Source: Firmicutes bacterium UBA1764
GTDB lineage: Bacteria > Bacillota > Clostridia > Peptostreptococcales > Anaerovoracaceae
Direction of reading: 5' to 3'
Assembly (NCBI GenBank): GCA_002315535.1
Contig: DCHA01000072.1
Span: forward strand, 19,287 to 25,082
Length of the DNA: 5,796 bases
Below are positions 1-5,374 of this stretch, one piece after another. A program made the translations under genes and the position numbers. Within the stretch, counting starts at the first letter, position 1; each line of letters opens with the position of its first letter. The notes below the pieces were generated by a model. It made no database searches. It saw only the letters and a list, made by a program, of their open reading frames with translations, and had not been told where the DNA came from.

Positions 1-22
1 TTGGGACCTGACCCCGATTGGT

Positions 23-1210
23 TTATTTTTTCTTATACACCGCTGCACAGATCAGACTGGTTAGCGGGATTGCGAGCAGGATGGCGCACGATCCGGTCAG
101 GCCGTTCATGATTTCAACGATGATGCCTTCCTTGTTGAGCAGCTCTCTTAGGTTCGTCGTATAAGAAATCATAAGCAGCACGGAGCAGAGCGAGCTTCCG
201 ATATAAGCAAGCACGAGTGTGTTTGCCATCGTTCCCATGACGTCGCGGCCGATGGTCATTCCGGATTTAAAGAGTTCGGCAAAGGAGAGCTCCGGCAGCT
301 TGATGTGAATTTCGTGAAGCGACGACGAGATGTCCATCGCAACGTCCATGACCGCGCCCATCGCGCCGATTACGACCATCGCGAAGATGATGCCGTGCAG
401 GTTGATCGGCGGGTCGAAATATGTCAGGTACAGCGAGTGCTCATCGGTGACGCCGGTGAGCCTCATTATTTTGTCGAGCGAAAGTGCGAGGATGGCGGCC
501 ATTGCGACGCCGCTGGCGCAGCCGAGTATCGTGGTCAGGGCCTTCTTGGTCGGGCCTTCGGTGATCATCAGCGTCATCGGGATTGTGAAAACGCAAATTA
601 TGCACGCCCATAGATAGATGTTTTGCCCGGAGAGGACCGCAGGGATGAAGACCGCGAATACTGCGAGGCATGTGAATGCCAGAGCGACGATCGTATTGAT
701 TCCTTTGATGCCGCCGAAGATCAGCAGCGCGATGCAAAAGAGCGAGGCGAAGACGATGATGGTGTCGAGCCTGCTGTAGCCGCCGAAGATCCAGTCGGCG
801 TCTCCCTCGGCGTAGCCGTAGTTGTACAGGATAACCTTGTCTCCGAGTCTGACCGTTTCATCGCTGGTGCCGTTTAGGCTGTCAAAGGTTTGCACGGCGA
901 GGACCTCCTGGCCCTTGAATTCTCCGGAGGTAATTTCTGCGTAGAAGTACTGGTAACCGCTTTCAAATCCGGTGTCGTAGCCGAGCTCGTCGCTGGTATC
1001 GACGTAGTCGGCCATACGGGTAATCTTTGCGCGGTCAGCGTAGGCGCCTTCGATGTTGAAGACTCCGGCCTTATCTTTGAACGCCGCATTACCGCCAATA
1101 ATAAAGGCGCATGAAATCGCGAAGGTGATGACCCACGCGACAAGCTTTTTAAACCTCAGCGTGTATTTATGTTTTCTTTTTGATCGCGTGCTGCGCGAAT
1201 AGTTGTCCAT
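23..1210 (-). CDS. YibE/F family multipass membrane protein
   Basis: Predicted integral membrane protein of 395 residues, assigned by overall pattern to the YibE/F family, whose biochemical role is not established. A basic N-terminus (about residues 9-22, rich in K/R) is followed by one membrane segment (about 23-43). Next comes an extracytoplasmic domain of about 100 residues containing GDKVILY, and then a C-terminal block of about six or seven hydrophobic segments starting near residue 150. Recognisable family stretches include SRLDTIIVFASLFCIALLIF and the small-residue-rich segment GAMGAVMDVAMDISSSLHEI. Length fits the fused YibE/YibF form found in Firmicutes. The ATG at 1210 is supported by AGGAGA at 1217-1222, 6 nt upstream. 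The gene is complete, with TAA at 23-25. It is transcribed divergently from alr across the left repeat array. Family assignment is fairly sure; function is unknown. Confidence 0.87.
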   Translation of the reverse strand: MDNYSRSTRSKRKHKYTLRFKKLVAWVITFAISCAFIIGGNAAFKDKAGVFNIEGAYADRAKITRMADYVDTSDELGYDTGFESGYQYFYAEITSGEFKGQEVLAVQTFDSLNGTSDETVRLGDKVILYNYGYAEGDADWIFGGYSRLDTIIVFASLFCIALLIFGGIKGINTIVALAFTCLAVFAVFIPAVLSGQNIYLWACIICVFTIPMTLMITEGPTKKALTTILGCASGVAMAAILALSLDKIMRLTGVTDEHSLYLTYFDPPINLHGIIFAMVVIGAMGAVMDVAMDISSSLHEIHIKLPELSFAELFKSGMTIGRDVMGTMANTLVLAYIGSSLCSVLLMISYTTNLRELLNKEGIIVEIMNGLTGSCAILLAIPLTSLICAAVYKKK

Positions 1211-1230
1211 GTGAAATCTCCTGATTAATT

Positions 1231-1236
1231 ATTATA
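1231..1236 (-). promoter_or_regulatory. Candidate -10 box for the YibE/F gene
   Basis: On the minus strand this reads TATAAT, a perfect -10 consensus about 20 bp before the start codon. It predicts a very short leader in which transcription starts just before the AGGAGA ribosome binding site. I see no convincing -35 box at 16-18 bp, so the call rests on the -10 and its position alone. Confidence 0.42.
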
Positions 1237-1315
1237 CATTAAAATGAAGAAGTTTGGCTGAAAAGTACACTGTCCAAATTGTTATAGCTTTCGCCGGAGC
1301 ATTATTCGCCGGAGT

Positions 1316-1443
1316 ATTAACAGTTTGCCTAGAAAACATGTCAAGTGTTTTACAGTTACATACATAACCGCCTGCACTGTTATGGTTACGCATAGGATAA
1401 TAACACCAAGCGCCTTTATACGCCTGTCTGTAAAACAGTTAGC
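1316..1443 (-). repeat. 128-bp conserved repeat copy (left, inverted)
   Basis: This stretch is the reverse-orientation counterpart of 5375-5502 and 5541-5668. It aligns to them without gaps at roughly 80 percent identity by eye. Shared blocks are CTAACTGTTTTACA, AAAGGCGCTTGGTGTTAT, GGTTATG, AACTGTAAAACACTTG and CAAACTGTTAA. It spans one full 83-bp unit and the first half of the next. Confidence 0.88.
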
Positions 1444-1633
1444 CACAATATAAACTGAACTGTTAAGGTCCCGGAGCAAAACTTAACAGATGTCTGGATT
1501 ACGAAGCAAAGTGTAAAACAGTTAGACCGATTTAAGGCCGAAGTGTTATGATTGCATCAATAACCTTAACAGATAAGCGCTTTTAGCGGCAAAGTGTAAA
1601 ACAGTTGGGTCGATTTAAGGCCGAACTGTTATG
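1316..1633 (-). repeat. Left array of 83-bp diverged tandem repeats
   Basis: Read on the minus strand, the first motif AACTGT(TTT/AAA)ACA begins at 1606, 1523, 1440 and 1357, exactly 83 bp apart. In each unit a second motif, (A/T)(A/C/G)(C/G)TGTTA(A/T), lies at +32 (1574, 1491, 1408, 1325). A third, (T/A)TAACA(G/C), lies at +57 (1549, 1466, 1383). A further third motif at 1632 shows that one more, mostly eroded unit preceded the array. The last unit fades out below about 1316. Spacers differ between units, except that the stretch around CGGCCTTAAATCG is shared by the two units nearest alr. The array fills most of the gap between the divergent YibE/F gene and alr and contains no credible gene. 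Its function is unknown. Confidence 0.9.
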
Positions 1634-1666
1634 CTTCGCTATGACTCCGGCTTTTATTACCATTAT

Positions 1667-1695
1667 TTGTTTCCTCCCGTACTTTGTGCTATAAT
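1667..1695 (+). promoter_or_regulatory. SigmaA-type promoter of alr
   Basis: TTGTTT at 1667-1672 is separated by 17 bp from a perfect TATAAT at 1690-1695. The -10 is preceded by TG plus one base (1687-1689), an extended -10. Transcription should start near 1702, giving a leader of about 40 nt before the ATG at 1743. The promoter lies only about 34 bp past the last recognisable repeat motif of the left array. Confidence 0.82.
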
Positions 1696-1742
1696 AATTT
1701 GTTAGACAGCGCGGCAAACCCCTCGCGCACATGAGGATTAAT

Positions 1743-2843
1743 ATGCTTAAACGATCTTGGGTTGAGATTAATCTCGATACCCTCGAAAACAATTTTAATA
1801 TATACAAGTCGCATCTGGCCGAGGGCCAGGAAATCATGGCGGTTGTGAAGGCGGACGCTTACGGGCACGGCGACCAGCAGGTTGCGAAAAGGCTCGACCA
1901 GATGGGCGTTCGTAATTTCGCTGTCTCGAACATCAACGAGGCGGTCACTCTTCGCATGGCCGGCGCCAAGGGCCAGATCATCGTGCTGGGCTACACTCCG
2001 GTCGAGGCCATCCCCCAGCTGCTTTCCTACGATGTGACCCAGACTCTTCTTTCCGAAGAGTTCGCAGAATATTTTGCCGGAGCCTTCAAAAGCGTGGAGA
2101 AATCCAAAAAGCTCAAGGTGCAGTTTGCGGTCGATACAGGCATGAACCGCATCGGCCTTGACGGCGACGACGTTTCGCTCTGCGAAAAGGCAATCAGAAA
2201 ATACTATGAGGTCTTTGACATGACCGGACTGTTTTCGCATCTTTGCGTTGCGGACACTCCGGCAGAAAAAGAATTTACGGACGGACAGATTGCGAAGTTT
2301 AAGGCTGTCTGCGAATCGGTTGCGGATCTCAATTTGAAATACATTCACTGCATGAACACGGCGGGCGGATTTTACTGCGAGCCGTTCGGCAACATGGTCA
2401 GACTCGGGATTACGATGTACGGCCTGAAGCCTGACTATGACAATGTTTTGCCTGAGGGCATTAAGCCGGCGCTGACTTGGAAATCGGTCATCGCGCAGAT
2501 CAAGACTGTGAAGAAGGGCGAGAGTGTTGGCTACGGGCGCACGTTTATTGCTGATCGCGACATGACGGTTGCGACAATTCCGACTGGTTACGCGGACGGT
2601 TACAGCAGGCTGCTTTCGAACAAGGGCGTTGTGATTGTAGGCGGCAAGAAGGCTCCGGTCATCGGGCGTGTTTGCATGGACCAGCTGATGGTTGATGTGA
2701 CAGGGCTTGACGCGAAGTTCGAGGATGAGGTAATTCTCATGGGCGAGGATTACACTGCCGACGATCTGGCAAACAGCATTGGTACAGTCGGCTATGAAAT
2801 AATTTGCGCAATCAGTAAGCGCGTGCCGAGAGAGTACGTGTAA
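1743..2843 (+). CDS. alr: Alanine racemase (PLP-dependent)
   Basis: Interconverts L- and D-alanine in the cytoplasm, supplying D-Ala for peptidoglycan. The product is 366 residues, normal for the family. The N-terminal PLP barrel has the Schiff-base lysine in VVKADAYGHG (K36). Also visible are DTGMNRIG (R136), SHLCVAD (H166), and VRLGITMYG, whose arginine (R220) contacts the PLP ring nitrogen. The second catalytic base is the tyrosine in SVGYGRTF (Y264). The substrate-entry/active-site loop GRVCMDQLMVDVT has M312 and D313. The position normally occupied by a carbamylated lysine (KVDTGM in many homologues) is alanine here (A129). I chose the ATG at 1743 because GAGG (1733-1736) sits 6 nt upstream and MLKRSWVEINL is the usual N-terminus; the ATG at 1731 overlaps that site and lacks its own. 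It has its own promoter and no obvious terminator directly after the stop. Confidence 0.97.
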   Translation: MLKRSWVEINLDTLENNFNIYKSHLAEGQEIMAVVKADAYGHGDQQVAKRLDQMGVRNFAVSNINEAVTLRMAGAKGQIIVLGYTPVEAIPQLLSYDVTQTLLSEEFAEYFAGAFKSVEKSKKLKVQFAVDTGMNRIGLDGDDVSLCEKAIRKYYEVFDMTGLFSHLCVADTPAEKEFTDGQIAKFKAVCESVADLNLKYIHCMNTAGGFYCEPFGNMVRLGITMYGLKPDYDNVLPEGIKPALTWKSVIAQIKTVKKGESVGYGRTFIADRDMTVATIPTGYADGYSRLLSNKGVVIVGGKKAPVIGRVCMDQLMVDVTGLDAKFEDEVILMGEDYTADDLANSIGTVGYEIICAISKRVPREYV

Positions 2844-2870
2844 AAAAAGTGTATATAAAATCCGATTCTG

Positions 2871-2879
2871 TGTTATAAT
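2871..2879 (+). promoter_or_regulatory. Extended -10 promoter of the 34-codon unit
   Basis: TGTTATAAT gives a perfect TATAAT (2874-2879) with the TGn extension. The position 17 bp upstream (GTATAT) is a poor -35, as is common for extended -10 promoters. Transcription would start near 2886, 28-31 bp after the alr stop region and about 38 nt before the small ORF start. Confidence 0.6.
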
Positions 2880-2923
2880 GGGTCGTGCGATTTTTTACGC
2901 AAAGAAATTAAAGGATATAAATA

Positions 2924-3028
2924 ATGCTTTCAATGAAGACTGCAAAAATGAATAACGTCGTTGTTAACCGCGTGGTGGGCGGTGTTTTTGTGGTCGTCGT
3001 GGACAACGAGCCTTGCTCCTGTCTGTGA
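2924..3028 (+). CDS. Small 34-residue protein with Val-rich core and CSC tail
   Basis: I do not recognise this protein. It begins MLSMKTAKMNNVVVNRVVGG, continues with a strongly hydrophobic valine-rich stretch (about residues 12-26, including VFVVVV) and ends in acidic/cysteine-containing DNEPCSCL. The ribosome binding site AAGGA (2911-2915) is 8 nt before the ATG, a good arrangement. The ORF sits in a compact unit with its own extended -10 promoter upstream and a strong intrinsic terminator about 70 nt downstream, which supports real expression. Possible roles include a small membrane peptide, a modified or secreted Cys peptide, or a leader-type ORF; nothing in the sequence decides between them. 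No maturation or transport genes are visible nearby. The in-frame ATG at codon 4 is a less well spaced alternative start. Confidence 0.5.
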   Translation: MLSMKTAKMNNVVVNRVVGGVFVVVVDNEPCSCL

Positions 3029-3062
3029 AGAAAGCTTTATGATTGTCTAAGATAAGATAACG

Positions 3063-3078
3063 GCTCGCCGCGGCGGGC
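3063..3078 (+). other. GC-rich hairpin in the 3' UTR of the small ORF
   Basis: GCTCGCC and GGCGGGC can pair (one G-T pair) around a tiny loop, giving a compact GC stem between the stop of the 34-codon ORF and the terminator. It is not followed by a T-run, so it is not itself a terminator. It may stabilise or structure the transcript 3' end. Confidence 0.35.
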
Positions 3079-3098
3079 AAAGATAAAGTGATACTTCA

Positions 3099-3129
3099 GG
3101 AGCCAAGGCTGACAGCCCTGGCTCCTTTT
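3099..3129 (+). terminator. Intrinsic terminator after the 34-codon ORF
   Basis: GGAGCCA (3099-3105) pairs perfectly with TGGCTCC (3119-3125). After one A/C mismatch the stem continues with GGCT/AGCC around a GAC loop, and TTTT follows at 3126-3129. The 27-nt hairpin with its T-run is a strong rho-independent terminator. It ends the unit that starts near 2886 and probably alr read-through as well. Confidence 0.85.
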
Positions 3130-3150
3130 GTATGTATAGATTTTATTGAC

Positions 3151-3167
3151 GGGCTTTGCCCGAAAAC
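3151..3167 (+). repeat. Short hairpin repeat, copy 1
   Basis: GGGCTTTGCCCGAAAAC, identical to 3184-3200. With the preceding C it forms a 5-bp CGGGC/GCCCG stem with a TTT loop. The two copies are 33 bp apart in the brnQ upstream region. Confidence 0.8.
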
Positions 3168-3183
3168 AATCCAAATTAATGCT

Positions 3184-3200
3184 GGGCTTTGCCCGAAAAC
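3184..3200 (+). repeat. Short hairpin repeat, copy 2
   Basis: Second exact copy of the 17-bp GGGC-TTT-GCCC hairpin element, ending 21 bp before the brnQ start codon. The context looks like a small dispersed intergenic hairpin repeat. Position in the leader could affect brnQ mRNA folding, but that is inference. Confidence 0.8.
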
Positions 3201-3221
3201 TATTTCAGAAAGTTGATAGAA

Positions 3222-4574
3222 ATGAAAAAACGTTTAACAACCAAGGAAACAATAATCATAACGAGTATGCTATTTGGCATGTTCTTCGGCGCAGGAAATC
3301 TGATCTTCCCTGTGCTCATGGGACAGATGGCCGGAGCAAGCGTCTGGAGAGCCATTCTCGGTTTCCTGGTCACGGGCGTTACACTTCCGATGCTTGGTGT
3401 TGCGGCGCTGGGCAAAACCCGCAGTAACAGTATTTACGAATTAGGGCAAAAGGTCAGCAAGCCGTACAGCATGGTTTTCGCGCTGATGCTTTACCTGACC
3501 ATCGGGCCGTTCTTCGCGATCCCAAGATGTGCGACAGTTTCGTTTGAAGTCGGCATTGCGCCGCTGTTTGAAGATGGCAGCAAGCTCGCGCTTCTGATTT
3601 TCTCGTTCATCTTCTTTGCTGTCGGCTGTCTGTTTTCGCTCAGACCGACCAATATCATGAAGTACATCGGCAAGTGGCTCAACCCGATTTTCCTTGCAGC
3701 TCTTGCGATTCTTGTTATCGTTGCGCTCATCAAGCCGATGGGTACGATTGCCGGAGTAGCGCCAAGCGGGGACTACATCACTGACCCGTTCGGCACCGGA
3801 CTTTACGAAGGGTACAATACAATGGACGCTCTGGCAGGACTTGCCTTTGGCATCGTTGTCGTTGACGTAATCAAGCGCCTTGGCATCGAGGATCCTGACG
3901 ACATCGCTAAGGAGACGATTCATGCGGGCATTTACAGCTGCGCATTTATGGGCATCATCTATCTGGCGACGGCTGTTGTTGGCGCCCAGAGCCGCGGTGT
4001 GCTCGAGGTTTGTGCGAACGGCGGCGAGGCACTTTACGAAATCGGCCATTATTATTTCGGGACCTTTGGGTCTGTGATTCTTGCGATCATCGTTACGTTT
4101 GCGTGCCTGAAGACGACGGTTGGGCTTGTTACGAGCTGCGCCGCAACCTTTGCGGACATGTGGCCTAAGTTCATTTCGAGAAGGGACTGGACGATTGCGA
4201 TTTCTGTTATTTCGTTCCTCGTTGCGAATCTGGGTCTGAACAGGATTACCAGCATTTCGATTCCGGCGCTGATGTTCAGCTATCCGCTTGCGATTGTTAT
4301 TATTCTGCTTGCGCTTTTCGAGAAGAGGTTTGGCGGATCGAGAACTGTTTACAGATCGACGATTTTCTTTGTTCTGCCGGTTTCGATTTTGGACTTTATT
4401 ATTTCGGGTCCGTTTAACGAAGATTTGATTGAGCTTGCGCTGAAAATTAGAGATATTTTGCCGCTTGGTGACGCCGGCCTTGGCTGGGTTTGCCTTGCTG
4501 TGATAGGCTTCATCGTTGGGCTTATTAAAAAGCGCGGCAAGAAGAATGAGTGGGATAAGACCGCTGAGGAGTAG
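3222..4574 (+). CDS. brnQ: Branched-chain amino acid carrier BrnQ (LIVCS family)
   Basis: Cation-coupled symporter in the cytoplasmic membrane that imports Leu, Ile and Val. The product is 450 residues, typical of BrnQ. Family signatures are LFGMFFGAGNLIFP (about 17-30), in the first transmembrane segment and ion site; GPFFAIPR (95-102); SLRPTNIMKYIGKWLNP (about 139-154); and EGYNTMDALAGLAFG (196-210). About 12 hydrophobic segments run through the protein, and it ends in a short charged tail (KKRGKKNEWDKTAEE). I placed the start at the ATG at 3222 because the protein then begins MKKRLTTKE as in homologues. The in-frame TTG at 3189 lies inside the hairpin repeat and lacks a ribosome binding site. 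Only a weak AGAAAG (3207-3212) precedes the ATG, and I see no clear promoter or T-box between the upstream terminator and the start. No terminator is evident before the next gene, 51 bp on. Confidence 0.95.
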   Translation: MKKRLTTKETIIITSMLFGMFFGAGNLIFPVLMGQMAGASVWRAILGFLVTGVTLPMLGVAALGKTRSNSIYELGQKVSKPYSMVFALMLYLTIGPFFAIPRCATVSFEVGIAPLFEDGSKLALLIFSFIFFAVGCLFSLRPTNIMKYIGKWLNPIFLAALAILVIVALIKPMGTIAGVAPSGDYITDPFGTGLYEGYNTMDALAGLAFGIVVVDVIKRLGIEDPDDIAKETIHAGIYSCAFMGIIYLATAVVGAQSRGVLEVCANGGEALYEIGHYYFGTFGSVILAIIVTFACLKTTVGLVTSCAATFADMWPKFISRRDWTIAISVISFLVANLGLNRITSISIPALMFSYPLAIVIILLALFEKRFGGSRTVYRSTIFFVLPVSILDFIISGPFNEDLIELALKIRDILPLGDAGLGWVCLAVIGFIVGLIKKRGKKNEWDKTAEE

Positions 4575-4590
4575 GGCTTAGGAACACACA

Positions 4591-4619
4591 TTGATTTAGG
4601 ACGCACGTTTGGTTAAACT
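4591..4619 (+). promoter_or_regulatory. Candidate promoter of the truncated HAD gene
   Basis: TTGATT (4591-4596), a 17-bp spacer and TAAACT (4614-4619) make an acceptable sigmaA-type pair. The predicted start point falls on or next to the ATG at 4626, and no Shine-Dalgarno site is present in the preceding 20 nt. If used, it would give an essentially leaderless transcript. Confidence 0.35.
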
Positions 4620-4625
4620 GATAAT

Positions 4626-4892
4626 ATGAAATACAAGCTTGTAATTTTTGACATGGACGGGACAATCCTGAATACGCTCGAGGACCTTGCAGACAGCATG
4701 AATCACTGTTTGCCTCATTTTGGCATGCCCACGCGCAGCCTTGATGAGATTAGGCGCTTCATTGGTAACGGTGTCCACAAGCTCGCCGAAAGAGCTGGTG
4801 GAGATTTTGAAAGACTTGGCGGTATGATAATAAGCTTGCTGTTTAGAGACAAGTACTATATAATAAAGATGAGCACCGCGACAAACGGTTAG
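4626..4892 (+). pseudogene. Truncated HAD-superfamily hydrolase (phosphoglycolate phosphatase-like)
   Basis: The first ~60 residues are clearly HAD subfamily I: KYKLVIFDMDGTILNTLEDL carries motif I, with the aspartate nucleophile and acid/base Asp in DMDGT. MNHCLPHFGMP and IRRFIGNGVHKLAER match the start of the alpha-helical cap of Gph-type phosphatases. The family runs to about 215 residues. Here the frame stops after 88, and the last ~30 residues (from about AGGDFERL) no longer look HAD-like. Motifs II-IV (S/T, K and the DD pair) are absent, and I find no C-terminal remnant downstream. The lost part coincides with the candidate type I toxin-antitoxin module, so an insertion/deletion there probably broke the gene. 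The product cannot be an active phosphatase. No ribosome binding site is visible. Confidence 0.8.
4836..4864 (+). promoter_or_regulatory. Candidate promoter of the antisense (antitoxin) RNA
   Basis: TTGCTG (4836-4841), a 17-bp spacer and a perfect TATAAT (4859-4864). The -35 is weak (TTG only). The predicted start, near 4871, coincides with the first base of the stem-loop at 4871-4895, as expected for a small structured RNA. Confidence 0.5.
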
Positions 4893-4895
4893 CTC
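4871..4895 (-). terminator. Candidate terminator of the toxin mRNA
   Basis: On the minus strand, GAGC-TA-ACCG pairs with CGGT-GCTC around a 7-nt loop, followed by ATCTTTATTATA. The stem has a 2-nt bulge and the T-tract is interrupted, so it is a moderate terminator. On the plus strand the same stem would form the 5' hairpin of the antisense RNA. Confidence 0.4.
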
Positions 4896-4924
4896 GTTTA
4901 TGATTTGAAAAACATTAATTTCTC

Positions 4925-4962
4925 AAGATCGTCACTTTGCCGAGTGGCGATTTTGCTTTCTT
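4925..4962 (+). terminator. Terminator of the candidate antisense RNA
   Basis: AAGATCGTCACT (4925-4936) pairs with AGTGGCGATTTT (4943-4954) over 12 bp, including two G-T pairs, with a 6-nt TTGCCG loop. The T-rich tract TTTTGCTTTCTT overlaps and follows it. The hairpin lies inside the 3' coding end of the minus-strand peptide. Confidence 0.55.
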
Positions 4963-5009
4963 ACGATGATTGTGATCACTAATCCCAATACATGAAGCGT
5001 AATCCGCAT
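4932..5009 (-). CDS. 25-residue hydrophobic/basic peptide, candidate type I toxin
   Basis: The peptide begins with a hydrophobic segment, MRITLHVLGLVITIIV, followed directly by a polar, basic tail, RKQNRHSAK. This is the layout of small membrane-acting type I toxins. The ribosome binding site is a full AAAGGAGG (5015-5022 on the opposite strand), 5 nt before the ATG, the strongest in the window. A promoter lies upstream on the same strand (5072-5100), giving a 5' leader of about 55 nt. A candidate antisense RNA covers its 3' end. It sits in the lesion that removed most of the HAD gene, which suggests a mobile or recently gained module. A longer frame through the same DNA (start at 5109) reads the ribosome binding site as codons and is unlikely. 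Toxicity is inferred from architecture, not shown. A simple small membrane peptide is the alternative. Confidence 0.62.
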   Translation of the reverse strand: MRITLHVLGLVITIIVRKQNRHSAK

Positions 5010-5071
5010 AGGTTCCTCCTTTCAGAACCAACCGCCTGCCGTTTACCAAGGGTAATACGATGCTCAATGGT

Positions 5072-5100
5072 AGAATATCATATATGTTAAATAATGTTAA
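5072..5100 (-). promoter_or_regulatory. Promoter of the 25-residue peptide gene
   Basis: On the minus strand, TTAACA (5100-5095) is followed by a 17-bp spacer and TATTCT (5077-5072). A TGn extension sits immediately before the -10. Transcription should begin near 5065, about 55 nt ahead of the ATG at 5009. Confidence 0.6.
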
Positions 5101-5374
5101 TATTCCCAATAATTATTTTATAATTTTTGAACTGTTATACGCTTGCTCTGTTTCCCCGAAGAACTGTTAACCCGCGGCACAATTCATAACGCTTCGCCTT
5201 AAAAACAGTCCAACTGTAAAACAGATGAGCCGTTTTTCAGCCAAACTGTTAAGCTCTCGGCAGAAACCTTAACAGTTAGGGAGTAATCGGGCGTAACTGT
5301 TTTACAGTTTGCTCTCCAACACGCCTAGCTGTTAAGTTTGCGCCTAGCACCTTAACAGTTTTGTTTTGATTGTT

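Larger units (their letters stand above)
4871..4962 (+). ncRNA. Candidate type I antitoxin RNA, antisense to the toxin 3' end
   Basis: Predicted RNA of about 90 nt, running from the start point of the plus-strand promoter to the T-rich tract after the hairpin at 4925-4954. It has a 5' stem-loop (GAGC-ACCG / CGGT-TA-GCTC), an A/T-rich linker and a 3' terminator stem. It is complementary to the last ten or so codons and the 3' UTR of the 25-codon peptide mRNA. This is the 3'-overlapping convergent geometry known from txpA/RatA and fst/par type I systems. No sequence family match can be claimed from reading alone. Confidence 0.45.

Noticed and set aside
305..877. Plus-strand ORFs of 84-102 codons across the YibE/F gene
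   Set aside because: They are out-of-frame shadows of the membrane protein gene, with charge-rich, family-less translations and no ribosome binding sites.
1282..1479. Minus-strand 65-codon ORF
   Set aside because: It lies entirely in the left repeat array. The similar-sized ORF at 5276-5473 reads the same repeat in the opposite sense, so neither can be a conserved protein. No ribosome binding site.
1316..1633. Integron attC-type recombination sites
   Set aside because: The TTAAC/GTTAA strings loosely recall attC core sites, but there are no gene cassettes between them, no integrase, and the spacing is a fixed tandem period.
1731..1742. Upstream ATG as the alr start
   Set aside because: The GAGG that serves the ATG at 1743 overlaps this codon, and no ribosome binding site precedes it. 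The extra MRIN is not typical of the family.
1689..2348. Minus-strand 219-codon ORF across alr
   Set aside because: Antisense shadow of alanine racemase. The alr frame has all catalytic motifs, and the antisense frame would run through the alr promoter.
3189..3221. TTG at 3189 as the brnQ start
   Set aside because: It lies inside the second hairpin repeat, lacks a ribosome binding site and adds residues not found in BrnQ proteins. The ATG at 3222 gives the normal N-terminus.
3130..3221. T-box or leucine-responsive riboswitch before brnQ
   Set aside because: Only about 90 bp separate the upstream terminator from the start codon, with no T-box sequence and no second terminator.
4915..5109. 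Minus-strand 64-codon ORF
   Set aside because: It reads through the promoter and the perfect AAAGGAGG site of the 25-codon peptide in another frame and has no start signals of its own.
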